Source: JAVMKJ01 sp031732855 (GTDB lineage Bacteria; Pseudomonadota; Gammaproteobacteria; Competibacterales; Competibacteraceae). From it: a stretch of 64,000 nucleotides of DNA. The stretch lies in the NCBI GenBank assembly GCA_031732855.1, contig JAVMKJ010000176.1:1-64000 (forward strand). Reading direction: 5' to 3'. Under the pieces are notes generated by a model. That model searched no databases. It was given only the letters and a program-made list of their open reading frames with translations, and was not told the origin of the DNA. The number at the start of each line of letters is the position of its first letter. Positions within the stretch are counted from its first letter, which is position 1. Made by a program: the position numbers and the translations under genes. Below, in pieces: positions 16,872 through 25,763 of the stretch.

Positions 16872-17720
16872 CTACTTGATACTATTTCCAATCCGGCCGC
16901 ATTGGCCGTTGAACGTAATGCAATCCCAGTTCATCCAGATGAAGAACGCCTTGCCGATCAGGTTTTCCTCGGGTAGCGGTCCCCACACCCGACTGTCGCT
17001 GCTGTTATCACGATTGTCGCCCATCATGAAATAATGTCCCGGCGGCACCTGGCATGCCCAGGCGACCGTCCCATCCGGTTCCCGGCGCAACTGGAGACCG
17101 GACCAGAATCCCCCTCCCCAGCGCCCCCCGGCCAGCACCTGGATGCGATGCGAGATGGCGCCCAACCGCTCGTCAAACTGCTGGTAGCCCGGATCGGCGG
17201 AATCGGCGGGCAACGGTGTCAGAGGGGCTGGCTGGTCGTTGATGAACAACTGCTTGCCCCGATACTCGAGCCGGTCGCCCGGCAAGCCGACCACCCGCTT
17301 GATATAGGCCACGGCCGGTTCGCGCGGGTAACGGAACACCACCACATCCCCCCGCGCCGGCTGGCTGTTTCCGACGACCTTGGTATTGAGTACCGGCAGC
17401 CGCAGACCATACGAAAACTTGTTGACCAAAATGAAATCGCCCTTGAGCAGAGTCGGCAGCATGGATTCCGAGGGAATCCGGAACGGTTCGACCACGAACG
17501 AGCGCAGCACCAGTACCGCCAGAATGACCGGGAAGAACGATTTCGACAGATCCACGTACCACGGCAACTTGACCGGACCCGACCGGGCCTCGCCGGCGCC
17601 GCCCATCGTCGGCGCGCGACCGCGTCGCGGGGCGAGGACCAGGGAATCCAGCAACCAGATGCCGCCGGTCAGCACGGTCAGCACCACCAGGACGGCGGCA
17701 AAATCAATATTCATGGGCAT
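16872..17720 (-). CDS. lepB: Signal peptidase I
   Basis: A 282-residue inner-membrane protease with two N-terminal membrane helices (residues ~6-28 and ~62-80). The catalytic Ser lies in IPSESMLPTL and the Lys in YIKRVVGLPGD; box E is GDNRDNSSDSR. It removes signal peptides of exported proteins, including substrates in this window such as the sedolisin. It is 27 bp downstream of lepA, as in other gammaproteobacteria. Two ATGs lie two codons apart; the first was used. Confidence 0.96.
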   Translation of the reverse strand: MPMNIDFAAVLVVLTVLTGGIWLLDSLVLAPRRGRAPTMGGAGEARSGPVKLPWYVDLSKSFFPVILAVLVLRSFVVEPFRIPSESMLPTLLKGDFILVNKFSYGLRLPVLNTKVVGNSQPARGDVVVFRYPREPAVAYIKRVVGLPGDRLEYRGKQLFINDQPAPLTPLPADSADPGYQQFDERLGAISHRIQVLAGGRWGGGFWSGLQLRREPDGTVAWACQVPPGHYFMMGDNRDNSSDSRVWGPLPEENLIGKAFFIWMNWDCITFNGQCGRIGNSIK

Positions 17721-17747
17721 GACAGTCCAAAAGCGAGATCTTGCGTT

Positions 17748-19550
17748 TCACGAGTTCTTGTCTACCTGCAACACCGCCAGGAAAGCGTCCTGAGGGATTT
17801 CCACCTTGCCGACCTGCTTCATGCGCTTCTTGCCGGCCTTCTGCTTCTCCAGCAACTTGCGCTTGCGGGTGACGTCCCCGCCGTAGCACTTGGCCAGCAC
17901 ATTCTTGCGCAGGGCCTTGACCGTGGTGCGGGCGATGATCTGGTTGCCGATGGCGGCCTGAATCGCAACCTCAAACATCTGCCGGGGAATCAGTTGCTTG
18001 AGTTTCACCGCCAACTCGTGACCCCGGCGCTGAGCCTGATCGCGATGGACGATGGCGGACAGCGCGTCCACCTTCTCGCCGTTGATCAATACATCCAGCT
18101 TGACCAGCGGCGCGGCCTGAAACCGCTCGAAGCTGTATTCAAACGAGGCAAATCCGCGGCTGACCGACTTCAGACGGTCGAAGAAATCCATCACCACTTC
18201 GCTCATCGGCAACTCGAAGCTCAGCTGGACCTGGCTGCTGGTGTAATGCAAGCCGCGTTGCGCGCCGCGCTTTTCGATGCACAGTGTGATGATCGAGCCC
18301 AGGTAATCCTGCGGGGTCAGGATGTGCGCCACGATGATCGGTTCGCGCACTTCGACGATTTCGTTGGCCGGAGGCAACTTGGCGGGATTGTCGATCTTCA
18401 GCACCTGGCCTTCGGCGGTCAGTACTTCGTAGACCACAGTCGGCGCGGTCGTCACCAGATCGAGGTTGTATTCCCGCTCCAGCCGCTCCTGGACGATTTC
18501 CATGTGCAACAGGCCCAGGAAGCCGCAGCGAAAGCCGAAACCCATGGCTTGCGAGGTTTCCGGCTCGAAGTAGAGCGCAGCGTCGTTCAGCCGCAGTTTC
18601 TGCAGCGCCTCGCGCAGGTTGCCAAAGTCGTCCGAGTCGACCGGGAACAACCCGGCGAACACCCGCGGCTGGATGAGTTGGAAGCCCGGCAGCGGTTCGA
18701 CCGCCGGCCGGTCCGCCCCGGTCAAGGTGTCGCCCACTGGCGCCCCGTCGATGTCCTTGATGCTGGCGATCACGTAGCCAACCTCGCCGGCGTCCAGGCT
18801 GGGCCGCTCGCTGCGCTTGGGCGTGAATATACCGACCGATTCGACCTGGAAGGTCCGGCCGGTGGACATGACCTGAATCTTCTGCTTGGGAGCGATCCGG
18901 CCGTCCACCACCCGCACCAGCGAGATCACGCCGACGAAGTTGTCGAACCAGGAATCGATGATCAGCGCCTTGAGCGACCCGTTCGGATTGCCTTTCGGCG
19001 CGGGGATATGAGCGGCGATGGCTTCGAGCAGTTCTTCGATGCCGATGCCGGACTTGGCGCTGACCCGCAGGGCGTGGCTGGCGTCCAGACCGATGATGTC
19101 GCCGATCTCGTGCGCCACCCGCTCCGGATCGGCCGCCGGCAGGTCGATCTTGTTCAGCACCGGCAACACTTCCAGTCCCTGCTCGATGGCGGTGTAGCAG
19201 TTGGCGACGCTCTGCGCCTCGACGCCTTGGGCGGCATCCACCACCAGCAGCGCACCCTCGCAAGCAGCCAGCGAACGGGAAACCTCGTAGGAAAAATCCA
19301 CATGCCCCGGCGTATCGATGAGGTTAAATTGATAGATTTGACCGTCGCGGGCCGGATAGCGCAGCGACACGCTCTGCGCCTTGATGGTGATGCCGCGCTC
19401 CCGCTCCAGATCCATCGAATCGAGCACCTGATCGGCCATTTCCCGCTCGCTCAGCCCGCCGCAGGTTTGAATGAAGCGATCGGCGAGCGTCGATTTGCCG
19501 TGATCGATGTGCGCGATGATCGAAAAATTGCGAATGTGATCCAGTTTCAA
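17748..19550 (-). CDS. lepA: Elongation factor 4 (LepA), start displaced by a duplication
   Basis: Translational GTPase of about 600 residues. HIRNFSIIAHIDHGKST is followed by G-domain motifs (DTPGHVDF, NKIDLP) and the C-terminal LepA tail (NVLAKCYGGDVTRKRKLLEK). LepA back-translocates or remodels stalled ribosomes. The start is unusual. A 61-bp tandem duplication covers the 5' end. The only good ATG (MANPKEQG, same strand, near 19640) lies in the outer copy and is out of frame with the body because 61 is not a multiple of three. The frame is open upstream, but only non-ATG starts fit: TTG at 19550 directly after AAGGA (used here), CTG six bases after AAGGA, or a far TTG at 19649. Confidence 0.9.
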   Translation of the reverse strand: MKLDHIRNFSIIAHIDHGKSTLADRFIQTCGGLSEREMADQVLDSMDLERERGITIKAQSVSLRYPARDGQIYQFNLIDTPGHVDFSYEVSRSLAACEGALLVVDAAQGVEAQSVANCYTAIEQGLEVLPVLNKIDLPAADPERVAHEIGDIIGLDASHALRVSAKSGIGIEELLEAIAAHIPAPKGNPNGSLKALIIDSWFDNFVGVISLVRVVDGRIAPKQKIQVMSTGRTFQVESVGIFTPKRSERPSLDAGEVGYVIASIKDIDGAPVGDTLTGADRPAVEPLPGFQLIQPRVFAGLFPVDSDDFGNLREALQKLRLNDAALYFEPETSQAMGFGFRCGFLGLLHMEIVQERLEREYNLDLVTTAPTVVYEVLTAEGQVLKIDNPAKLPPANEIVEVREPIIVAHILTPQDYLGSIITLCIEKRGAQRGLHYTSSQVQLSFELPMSEVVMDFFDRLKSVSRGFASFEYSFERFQAAPLVKLDVLINGEKVDALSAIVHRDQAQRRGHELAVKLKQLIPRQMFEVAIQAAIGNQIIARTTVKALRKNVLAKCYGGDVTRKRKLLEKQKAGKKRMKQVGKVEIPQDAFLAVLQVDKNS

Positions 19551-19627
19551 TCCTTGTTCTCTTGGAAATGTGCGCGACGGTCGAAAAATTGCGAATGCGA
19601 TCCGGTTTCGATCCTTGCTCTTTTGGA
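19507..19627. repeat. 61-bp imperfect tandem duplication over the lepA start
   Basis: Two units of about 60 bases start at 19507 and 19568. They differ at seven positions, all transitions (about 88% identity). Both encode a version of the EF-4 N-terminus; the outer copy reads DRIRNFSTVAHIS in the ATG frame. The divergence suggests an old duplication, not an assembly artefact. Confidence 0.85.
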
Positions 19628-19672
19628 TTTGCCATTGCGGCAAGTACAAACGGAAATGGGATTATAGCGACA

Positions 19673-20146
19673 TCAGGGGGTGGAAAGCACACGTCCGGGC
19701 ACGGTCGCCTCATGCAACCGGCGCAACACCACCGGCTGAAACCGGGCATCGTCCCGAAACCGTCTGGATATCACACGCACCACCAGGAACCCCAGTCCCA
19801 GTCCCAGGGCGCCCGCCAGTATCACCGGCTCCTCGCCCGCTCCCCCAAACGTGGCCTCGCCCAGCAGCGCTCCCGCCAGGAGCAGCACCAGTGGCGGCAG
19901 ATAGGCGAGCAGCGCCCCGCGCAGCAGCATGCCGTCCGCCAGACCGACGCTCACCTCATCGCCCGCCGACAGCGGCAGTTTCGTAACCGCCCGGACCCGG
20001 ACTCGGCGGCCACTCCAAACCTTCGCCAGCGCCGCCGTGCCGCAACCGTCGCTGGCATGACAGGCGCCACAGGCCGATCGGCGCTGGATTTCCACCCAGA
20101 CATAGCCATCACCGGCCTCCGTCACAACCGCGCGTTCCTCGATCAT
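19673..20146 (-). CDS. rseC: RseC/MucC-family sigma-E modulator
   Basis: A 157-residue inner-membrane protein. The cytoplasmic N-terminus has a cysteine cluster (CGACHASDGCG) typical of RseC/RsxC-linked proteins, then two membrane helices (residues ~78-98 and ~105-125). RseC homologues tune sigma-E activity and assist the SoxR-reducing system. It is fourth in the rpoE operon, overlapping the rseB stop. The start MIEERAVV is the family norm. Confidence 0.9.
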   Translation of the reverse strand: MIEERAVVTEAGDGYVWVEIQRRSACGACHASDGCGTAALAKVWSGRRVRVRAVTKLPLSAGDEVSVGLADGMLLRGALLAYLPPLVLLLAGALLGEATFGGAGEEPVILAGALGLGLGFLVVRVISRRFRDDARFQPVVLRRLHEATVPGRVLSTP

Positions 20147-21153
20147 GGCTTGGCGGCCCCGGAATCGTACTGGACCGAGGCGGCGATGCGCTGCACGGTG
20201 GCGGCCGGCACCTCGCCGACCACCAGTACCTGGTGGCCATTTACCTGGGTTCCAAAAGCGTTCATCGATCCGAGTTGGGACCCTCCCTGCAACAACGGCG
20301 GCGCTCCATTCAGTTTCTCCAGGAAAACCGAAATGGTCGCCAGCCCATCGGCAAAGACCATATGCTCGGTCGGATGCCGGCCGGAGGCTTCCGAGAAGCG
20401 GTTGTGCAACACCTTGACAAATCCATCCGGCAACTGATCCACGCGCCAGGCGGACTGGGTGACCGGTTCGCCCGAGGGAGGTCGAGAGCCGCCAGCAGCC
20501 GGACTGGCCACCGGCGCGGCATCATCCTGGGACAGGACGGGTGATTTGAAGGCGGTCTCATCGATCCGCGGCATGATCCGCAAGTCGGTGAACATCAACT
20601 GTTCGACCGGATAGCCCTTGTCATCCAGCAGCGCCGAGCGCAGCACCATCCCGTTCCGCCGATCCAGCCAAAGCCGGTACCCGAACCGCCAGGTATCCCG
20701 CGGCACGATGGCGATCACCCGCGCATCTTGACCCGCGATGCGATCCTCGCCCAGCACCTCGAATGCGTAATGGCTTTCCAGCCGGCCCAGTTCGCGGGGA
20801 ATGGATACCGGGAACGACGGACGCCGATCATCGCCGCCGAAGGTCGCTTGCCGTTTCGGCAGCAGGCAGGTCACGCTGTTGTTCGCCACCACGATCTCCC
20901 GCGGTGGACCATTCAAGGAAAACAATCGCTGCCGTTCGCCGTCGGGGCCGTGACCGTGCACGATCCGCATCGCCTCCACGTGAGGCCCCTGAACATAGAC
21001 GAAGGTACCTTCGTAATTCAGGGTCTGGGTGGTCTCAATCATCCGTTCCAGCCATTGTTTGGCTTCTTCGGTGGCCGGTTGGGTCCAGCCGGCGGAGGGC
21101 AGGGAACCGGCGGCGAGCGCCAGGGCGGCGCAGGGCAGTAGCTTCCGCTTCAT
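20143..21153 (-). CDS. rseB: Sigma-E regulatory protein RseB (MucB)
   Basis: A 336-residue periplasmic protein with a signal peptide (LPCAALALAAGSLPSAGW). The N-terminal MucB/RseB lipoprotein-like domain begins TLNYEGTFVYVQG, and the C-terminal domain includes PDGFVKVLHNR and MVFADGLATISVFLE. RseB protects the anti-sigma factor RseA from DegS cleavage and senses mislocalised lipids or LPS. A Pro/Ser/Gly linker joins the domains. It is seven bases downstream of rseA and coupled to rseC. Confidence 0.93.
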   Translation of the reverse strand: MKRKLLPCAALALAAGSLPSAGWTQPATEEAKQWLERMIETTQTLNYEGTFVYVQGPHVEAMRIVHGHGPDGERQRLFSLNGPPREIVVANNSVTCLLPKRQATFGGDDRRPSFPVSIPRELGRLESHYAFEVLGEDRIAGQDARVIAIVPRDTWRFGYRLWLDRRNGMVLRSALLDDKGYPVEQLMFTDLRIMPRIDETAFKSPVLSQDDAAPVASPAAGGSRPPSGEPVTQSAWRVDQLPDGFVKVLHNRFSEASGRHPTEHMVFADGLATISVFLEKLNGAPPLLQGGSQLGSMNAFGTQVNGHQVLVVGEVPAATVQRIAASVQYDSGAAKP

Positions 21154-21159
21154 TCGGCT

Positions 21160-21759
21160 TTAACGGCTGGTCGTCTGATAACCGACCATGCGCACGTAGG
21201 GTAGCATGCCGGGCACGCTGTTCATCGACGCATAACCGTTATGATTGACCAGGTAGCTGCTCAGCCGGGCTTCGACCGGTTCGCTGGCATCGTCGACCCG
21301 CTGGGTCAGCGAGGCTGGGATGAGGGCGGGAGTGGAAGGGGTATTGGCGGCAAGTTGGGCGGTGGAAACGAAGTTGGTGTCGATCTGGGTCAGCTTGAGT
21401 CCGAACAGGGCGACCAGAACCACCGAGGCGGCCAATGCGAAGCCGGTGACTGGCTTGTACCAGGCCGGCAACGGCCTGGCGACCGGCAACGGCAGCGGCT
21501 CGGCCTCGATCGCCTGGCGGATGCGCGCGGCGAAGTCGATGTCGAGCGCGGCCGGCAGATGGCCTTGCATCGCGTCACCGATCAGATGATAGCGTTCCCA
21601 GCGCGCCTTCGAATCGTGATCCCGGTTCAACCGGCGCAAGGCCAAATCGATTTCCCTCTCCTCGAGTTCATCGTCGACCATCGCCGAAAGCTGGCTGGCG
21701 GCCATCTCCATGTCATTCGCGACAGGCGCCGATAGTTGTTCAGCCGATTTATCAGCCAT
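21160..21759 (-). CDS. rseA: Anti-sigma-E factor RseA (MucA)
   Basis: A 199-residue single-pass protein. The cytoplasmic N-terminus binds sigma-E (QLSAMVDDELEEREIDLALRR, then RWERYHLIGDAMQG). One membrane helix lies near residues 103-122 (VTGFALAASVVLVALFGL), with a periplasmic tail for RseB. Regulated proteolysis of this protein releases sigma-E in envelope stress. It directly follows rpoE (15 bp), the classical order. Confidence 0.93.
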   Translation of the reverse strand: MADKSAEQLSAPVANDMEMAASQLSAMVDDELEEREIDLALRRLNRDHDSKARWERYHLIGDAMQGHLPAALDIDFAARIRQAIEAEPLPLPVARPLPAWYKPVTGFALAASVVLVALFGLKLTQIDTNFVSTAQLAANTPSTPALIPASLTQRVDDASEPVEARLSSYLVNHNGYASMNSVPGMLPYVRMVGYQTTSR

Positions 21760-21774
21760 GACTCTATCCCGAAA

Positions 21775-22350
21775 CTAACTCAAAAGTGGACGCAATTTGG
21801 CATCGATCGACTCACGGGCCCGGAAAATCCGGGAACGCACCGTACCGATCGGACACCCCATGGTTTGGGCAATTTCTTCATAACTCATTCCCTCGAGCTC
21901 CCGAAGGGTGATTGCCGTGCGCAAATCCTCGGGTAACTCCTCGATGGCCCTGAACACGGTCGCCTCGATTTCGTCCTTGAGCAACAGCCGCTCGGGGGTC
22001 TCATACTCCTTCAGCGGAGACTGACCTTCGTATTGCTCGGCCTCCTGGGCGTCGATGTCGGAACCCGGCGGGCGCCGACCCTGGGCGACCAGATAGTTCT
22101 TGGCCGTATTGATGGCGATTCGATACAACCAGGTGTAAAACGCGCTGTCCCCGCGAAAGCCCGGCAGCGCCCGATAGGCCTTGAGAAACGCCTCTTGGGA
22201 AACATCCAAGGCTTCGCTGGGATCGTGTACATAGCGGGAGATCAGCTTGATGATCTTGTATTGATACTTGCGTACCAGCAGATCGAACGCATTTTTATCG
22301 CCTTTCTGTACCCTTTGGACCAGATCGCGGTCCAGATGACCCTCGCCCAT
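21775..22350 (-). CDS. rpoE: RNA polymerase sigma-E factor (AlgU/RpoE)
   Basis: A 191-residue ECF sigma factor. Region 2 contains LVRKYQYKIIKLISRYV, with DVSQEAFLKAYRAL and AFYTWLYRIAINTAKNYLV. Region 4 has LPEDLRTAITLRELEGMSYEEIA and IGTVRSRIFRAR. It directs envelope-stress transcription. The ATG before GEGHLDRDLVQ fits homologues; an upstream in-frame ATG would add 15 unrelated residues. A sigma-E-like promoter lies 50-75 bp upstream, consistent with autoregulation. Confidence 0.96.
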   Translation of the reverse strand: MGEGHLDRDLVQRVQKGDKNAFDLLVRKYQYKIIKLISRYVHDPSEALDVSQEAFLKAYRALPGFRGDSAFYTWLYRIAINTAKNYLVAQGRRPPGSDIDAQEAEQYEGQSPLKEYETPERLLLKDEIEATVFRAIEELPEDLRTAITLRELEGMSYEEIAQTMGCPIGTVRSRIFRARESIDAKLRPLLS

Positions 22351-22399
22351 CCGGGCAGACCCCTTTCGACTCAATGGCAATCTCCATGCGACCATGACG

Positions 22400-22426
22400 G
22401 TAGACCGATGCCCGTTCCGTTAGTTC
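22400..22426 (-). promoter_or_regulatory. Sigma-E-type promoter for rpoE
   Basis: On the minus strand GAACTA is followed after 16 bases by TCTAC, close to the sigma-E consensus GAACTT-N16-TCTGA. It lies 50 bp upstream of the rpoE ATG in the divergent nadB-rpoE space. Such autoregulatory promoters are known for rpoE/algU; here it is inferred from sequence and position. Confidence 0.6.
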
Positions 22427-22502
22427 GCAGTACTGCCGGGATATGGTTATAGTGTGAAACCTGCTTACAACGATACCCCATTCACGGAGTCGCTCACAAG
22501 CC

Positions 22503-24158
22503 ATGGCCATCTCCTCCGCTTCCACCGACATCCTGATCATCGGCTGCGGCGCCGCCGGCCTCAGTCTGGCGTTGCGACTGGCCGATACCGCCCGCGTCGT
22601 CGCCTTGGCCAAGGGTCCAGTGCACGAAGGCAGCACCTACTATGCTCAGGGCGGGGTATCGGCGGTGCTGGACGCCGGGGATTCCATCGAATCGCACCTT
22701 CAGGACACGCTGGTCGCCGGCGCCGGTCTGTGTCATGCCGATGCGGTGCGCTTCACGGTGGAGCATGGCCGGACCGTGGTCGAATGGCTCAGCGGGCAGG
22801 GCGTGCCCTTCACCCGGGAGCCGAATGCCGAGGGCGGCGCGGACTATCACCTGCACCGCGAGGGCGGTCACAGCCACCGGCGCATCGTTCATGCCGCCGA
22901 CGCCACGGGGCGCGCCATCCAGACCTCGCTGGAGGAGCGCGCCCGCCAGCATCCCAACATCACCCTGCACGATCACTTCAGCGCGGTGGACCTGATCACC
23001 AGTCGCAAGCTGGGGCTACCCGGCAACCGCTGTCTGGGCGCGTACGTGCTGGACCGGCGCAGCGGGCGGGTCGAAGCCCTGGCGGCGCGGTTCGTGGTGC
23101 TGGCCACGGGAGGCGCCAGCCGGGTCTATCTGTATTCCAGCAACCCGGACGGATCCACCGGCGACGGCATCGCGATGGCCTGGCGTGCCGGCTGCCGGGT
23201 GGCAAACCTGGAATTCATGCAGTTTCACCCCACCTGCCTGTATCATCCGCAGGCCAAGAACTTCCTGATTTCCGAGGCGGTGCGCGGCGAGGGCGGCTAC
23301 CTGCTGCTGCCGGACGGAACCCGGTTCATGCGGAATTTCGACGTGCGGATGGAGTTGGCCCCTCGCGACATCGTGGCCCGAGCCATCGACCACGAGATGA
23401 AACGACTGGGCGCGGAGTGCGTGTTTCTCGACATCAGCCACAAGCCGGCCGACTTCATCAGGGATCATTTCCCGAACATCCACGCCAAGTGCCTGGAATA
23501 CGGTTTCGACTTGACCCGACAGCCGATCCCGGTGGTGCCGGCGGCCCACTACACCTGCGGCGGGGTGATGACCGACCTGCGGGCGCGGACCGACGTGGAG
23601 GGGCTGTACGCGGTGGGTGAAGTCGCTTTCACCGGCCTGCACGGGGCAAACCGGATGGCCAGCAACTCCCTGCTGGAATGTCTGGTGTTCGCCGCCGCCG
23701 CCGCCGAGGACATCCGCCCCCGACTGGACCGCGCTCCAGAGCCACCGATATTGCCGGCATGGGACGAAAGTCGGGTCACCGATTCAGACGAGGAGGTAGT
23801 GGTCAGCCACAACTGGGCGGAATTACGGCAGTTCATGTGGGACTACGTCGGTATCGTGCGCACCAACAAGCGACTCCGACGCGCCCTGCACCGGGTGGAA
23901 CTGTTGTTGCGGGAGATCGGCGAGTATTACGGCAACTTCCGCATCAGCGGCAATCTGATCGAGTTGCGCAATCTGGCGCAGGTGGCGGATTTGATCATTC
24001 GCTGCGCCCTGGCGCGGCGGGAAAGCCGGGGCCTGCACTACACTCTGGATTACCCCCAGGCCAGCGAGTCCGCGCCGGTGCGGGACACGGTGCTGGTGCC
24101 GACCAATTTCGCCGGGGCAGACGCGCCGCCATTTTGGGGAGAGCGAGTTCAAGACTGA
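22503..24158 (+). CDS. nadB: L-aspartate oxidase
   Basis: A 551-residue FAD enzyme that converts L-aspartate to iminoaspartate, the first step of NAD synthesis. It has the dinucleotide motif IIGCGAAGLSLALRLAD, the FAD-binding YYAQGGVSAVLD segment, the active-site stretch EFMQFHPTCLYHP, and EVAFTGLHGANRMASNSLLE near the end of the FAD domain. The helical C-terminus has EIGEYYGNFRISGNLIELRN. It is divergent from rpoE, as in pseudomonads, and its 3' end overlaps the ygfX-like gene by 10 bp. Confidence 0.94.
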   Translation: MAISSASTDILIIGCGAAGLSLALRLADTARVVALAKGPVHEGSTYYAQGGVSAVLDAGDSIESHLQDTLVAGAGLCHADAVRFTVEHGRTVVEWLSGQGVPFTREPNAEGGADYHLHREGGHSHRRIVHAADATGRAIQTSLEERARQHPNITLHDHFSAVDLITSRKLGLPGNRCLGAYVLDRRSGRVEALAARFVVLATGGASRVYLYSSNPDGSTGDGIAMAWRAGCRVANLEFMQFHPTCLYHPQAKNFLISEAVRGEGGYLLLPDGTRFMRNFDVRMELAPRDIVARAIDHEMKRLGAECVFLDISHKPADFIRDHFPNIHAKCLEYGFDLTRQPIPVVPAAHYTCGGVMTDLRARTDVEGLYAVGEVAFTGLHGANRMASNSLLECLVFAAAAAEDIRPRLDRAPEPPILPAWDESRVTDSDEEVVVSHNWAELRQFMWDYVGIVRTNKRLRRALHRVELLLREIGEYYGNFRISGNLIELRNLAQVADLIIRCALARRESRGLHYTLDYPQASESAPVRDTVLVPTNFAGADAPPFWGERVQD

Positions 24159-24595
24159 TCCGGCCCATCCTCGTCCCGCCGGGTCCGCAGCCAGACTCGC
24201 AACCGGCGCGAGGTGTCGGGATCGGTGGAATCCGGCAACAACGCCAGCGACCGTCGCCGACCGTTTTCCAGCCGAAAATTCAGGATAACGATGCGGGGAT
24301 GGGCGTAACCACCGATCAACCTGGCGCAATGGAATGCTCCATCGCCCATCTCCAACCGCCAGCGTCCGTCCAGCGGCTCGAGGCGGGCGATAAAACCGCG
24401 TCCCCGCCGATAGCCGTATTGCCAAACGAAGCCGATCGATGCCAGCGCGATGCCGGCGAACAAGCCGGCCTTAATCCAGAGCGGAAGATTGCAAACGACC
24501 ACTGCAATGCCTGACAGGAGGCGAACGCTGCTGCCGCTGACGAGCAGAATCCGCGAAGGGCGCGGTTCGATGTCCAGAGTGGCGTGGCCGCGCAT
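24149..24595 (-). CDS. YgfX-like membrane protein
   Basis: A 148-residue protein with a short N-terminal region (LDIEPRPSRILLV), two closely spaced membrane helices (residues ~24-65) and a soluble C-terminal domain (ARLEPLDGRWRLEMGDGAF, later LLPDSTDPDTSRRLRVWLR). That layout is the YgfX/CptA pattern. In Escherichia coli ygfX lies beside sdhE. Here sdhE is about 0.9 kb away, separated only by the Uma2 gene, which supports the call. The start is uncertain by a few codons. Confidence 0.68.
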   Translation of the reverse strand: MRGHATLDIEPRPSRILLVSGSSVRLLSGIAVVVCNLPLWIKAGLFAGIALASIGFVWQYGYRRGRGFIARLEPLDGRWRLEMGDGAFHCARLIGGYAHPRIVILNFRLENGRRRSLALLPDSTDPDTSRRLRVWLRTRRDEDGPDQS

Positions 24596-24636
24596 TCGCC
24601 GAAATAGATGCCGGGGAAATCAGGCGTGAAGCTGGA

Positions 24637-25368
24637 TTAAAGCGAATCCGGGTCCTCGCCCAGATGTCGCAACCGTTCGGCCAACCGTTCGGCGCGCTGG
24701 CGTTCGGCCTCGGCGCGTTGCCGTTCGGCCTCGGCGCGCTGGCGTTCGGCTTTAGCGCGCCGCGCCTGTTCGACAAACGTCTCAAACCGCTGCCCGTCCG
24801 GATGGTAGAGCGCCAGGTCGGTTCCCTCCAGGCCGAACCGAATCCCCAGCAACGGACTGACCCACCCCTCCATCAAGCCAAGCGGCTCCAGCCGGCCATC
24901 CCGGCGCACCCAGCCCTTGAGCGTCCCCCGATCCGGATCGTATTCGTAGTACTCCTTTACCCCGTAGCGGTCGTAAAAGCCCAGCTTTCTGCGCATCTCC
25001 GCTGACGTATTGCCCGGCGACAAAACCTCGAATACGACCTGCGGCGCAATGTGGTCCTCTTCATGCTGGATGTAGGACCCCCGATGGCCCGGCGGGCGAC
25101 CGAACACCACCATGGCGTCCGGCGCGGCGCGGATGTGGGGTTTACCCTCGACCGGATACCACAGCAGATCACCGGCGACGAAGACATCGGAGCGGTCGGC
25201 AAACAGCGCCGCCAAGCCACCCTGGATCATCACGATGCAATCAAATTGCCGGGTGTTGTCCGCCATGGGTTTGCCATCGCTCTCCGGGTATACAATCGAC
25301 TGGCGGGACAAGGGGGGAGGGTCGCGACGGGAACCCGTCGCCGGCGTGATTGAGGACGTCGCCGTCAT
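24637..25368 (-). CDS. Uma2-family putative restriction endonuclease
   Basis: A 243-residue protein. The N-terminal part has the wording common in this family (ADNTRQFDCIVMIQGGLAALF, then DVFVAGDLLWYPVEG). The PD-(D/E)XK-type core is PDAMVVFGRPPGHRGSY, then VVFEVLSPGN and YDRYGVKEYYEYDP. The C-terminus is a coiled coil from a 21-bp tandem repeat (AERQRAE repeated, near 24690-24760). Uma2 proteins are abundant in cyanobacteria and sulfur or wastewater proteobacteria; their role is unknown. It interrupts the ygfX-sdhE neighbourhood, so it is probably an insertion. Confidence 0.82.
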   Translation of the reverse strand: MTATSSITPATGSRRDPPPLSRQSIVYPESDGKPMADNTRQFDCIVMIQGGLAALFADRSDVFVAGDLLWYPVEGKPHIRAAPDAMVVFGRPPGHRGSYIQHEEDHIAPQVVFEVLSPGNTSAEMRRKLGFYDRYGVKEYYEYDPDRGTLKGWVRRDGRLEPLGLMEGWVSPLLGIRFGLEGTDLALYHPDGQRFETFVEQARRAKAERQRAEAERQRAEAERQRAERLAERLRHLGEDPDSL

Positions 25369-25466
25369 GTCAGCCTCCTTCGATCAGTGCTTCAAGGCCG
25401 GGGGTCCGGCATCATTCACCAGCAATGATGCTACCACATACGCACCAATCGGTTATGTGTTCGACC

Positions 25467-25724
25467 TCAAGTACCACCCGCCTCATTCAGCAAGGTCCGC
25501 ATGACGCCGACCACCCTGGCCGTTGTCGCATCCGCCGGCATTTCCCGCCCGACCAGGTAGCGCATCAGCAGCGGGTCCTGCAGTTCCAACAGGTCGGCGA
25601 ACGCCTGCTGTTCCTCCGCCGAGGCGGTCGGGTAATGCCGCTCCAGATAGCCCAGCGTCAGCAGATCCAGTTCCTTCATCCCGCGCCGGCAGCGCCAGCG
25701 CAATTTGCCCATCTGTTCTTCCAT
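25467..25724 (-). CDS. sdhE: FAD assembly factor SdhE
   Basis: An 85-residue protein with the invariant SdhE motif RWRCRRGMKELDLLTLGYLE (RGxxE), then FADLLELQDPLLMRYLVG. SdhE promotes covalent FAD attachment to SdhA. It is the last gene of the sdhCDAB transcript, 110 bp after sdhB, with a REP-like palindrome between. A GGAG nine bases upstream supports the ATG used; an earlier ATG adds 12 residues and abuts the repeat. Confidence 0.92.
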   Translation of the reverse strand: MEEQMGKLRWRCRRGMKELDLLTLGYLERHYPTASAEEQQAFADLLELQDPLLMRYLVGREMPADATTARVVGVMRTLLNEAGGT

Positions 25725-25763
25725 CGTCCGGTTCTCCGCAAAAAAACGCCCCTCGTCCATCCA

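Noticed and set aside
17034..19667. An 877-codon plus-strand open frame
   Set aside because: Antisense of lepB and lepA; both are unmistakable on the other strand.
24690..24760. Short tandem repeats considered as a CRISPR-like array
   Set aside because: These are 21-bp coding repeats of a coiled coil (AERQRAE) in the Uma2 protein, without spacers.
24637..25368. Uma2 gene as part of an sdhE-ygfX operon
   Set aside because: Its repeat-rich tail and family distribution suggest an inserted selfish gene, not a functional partner.
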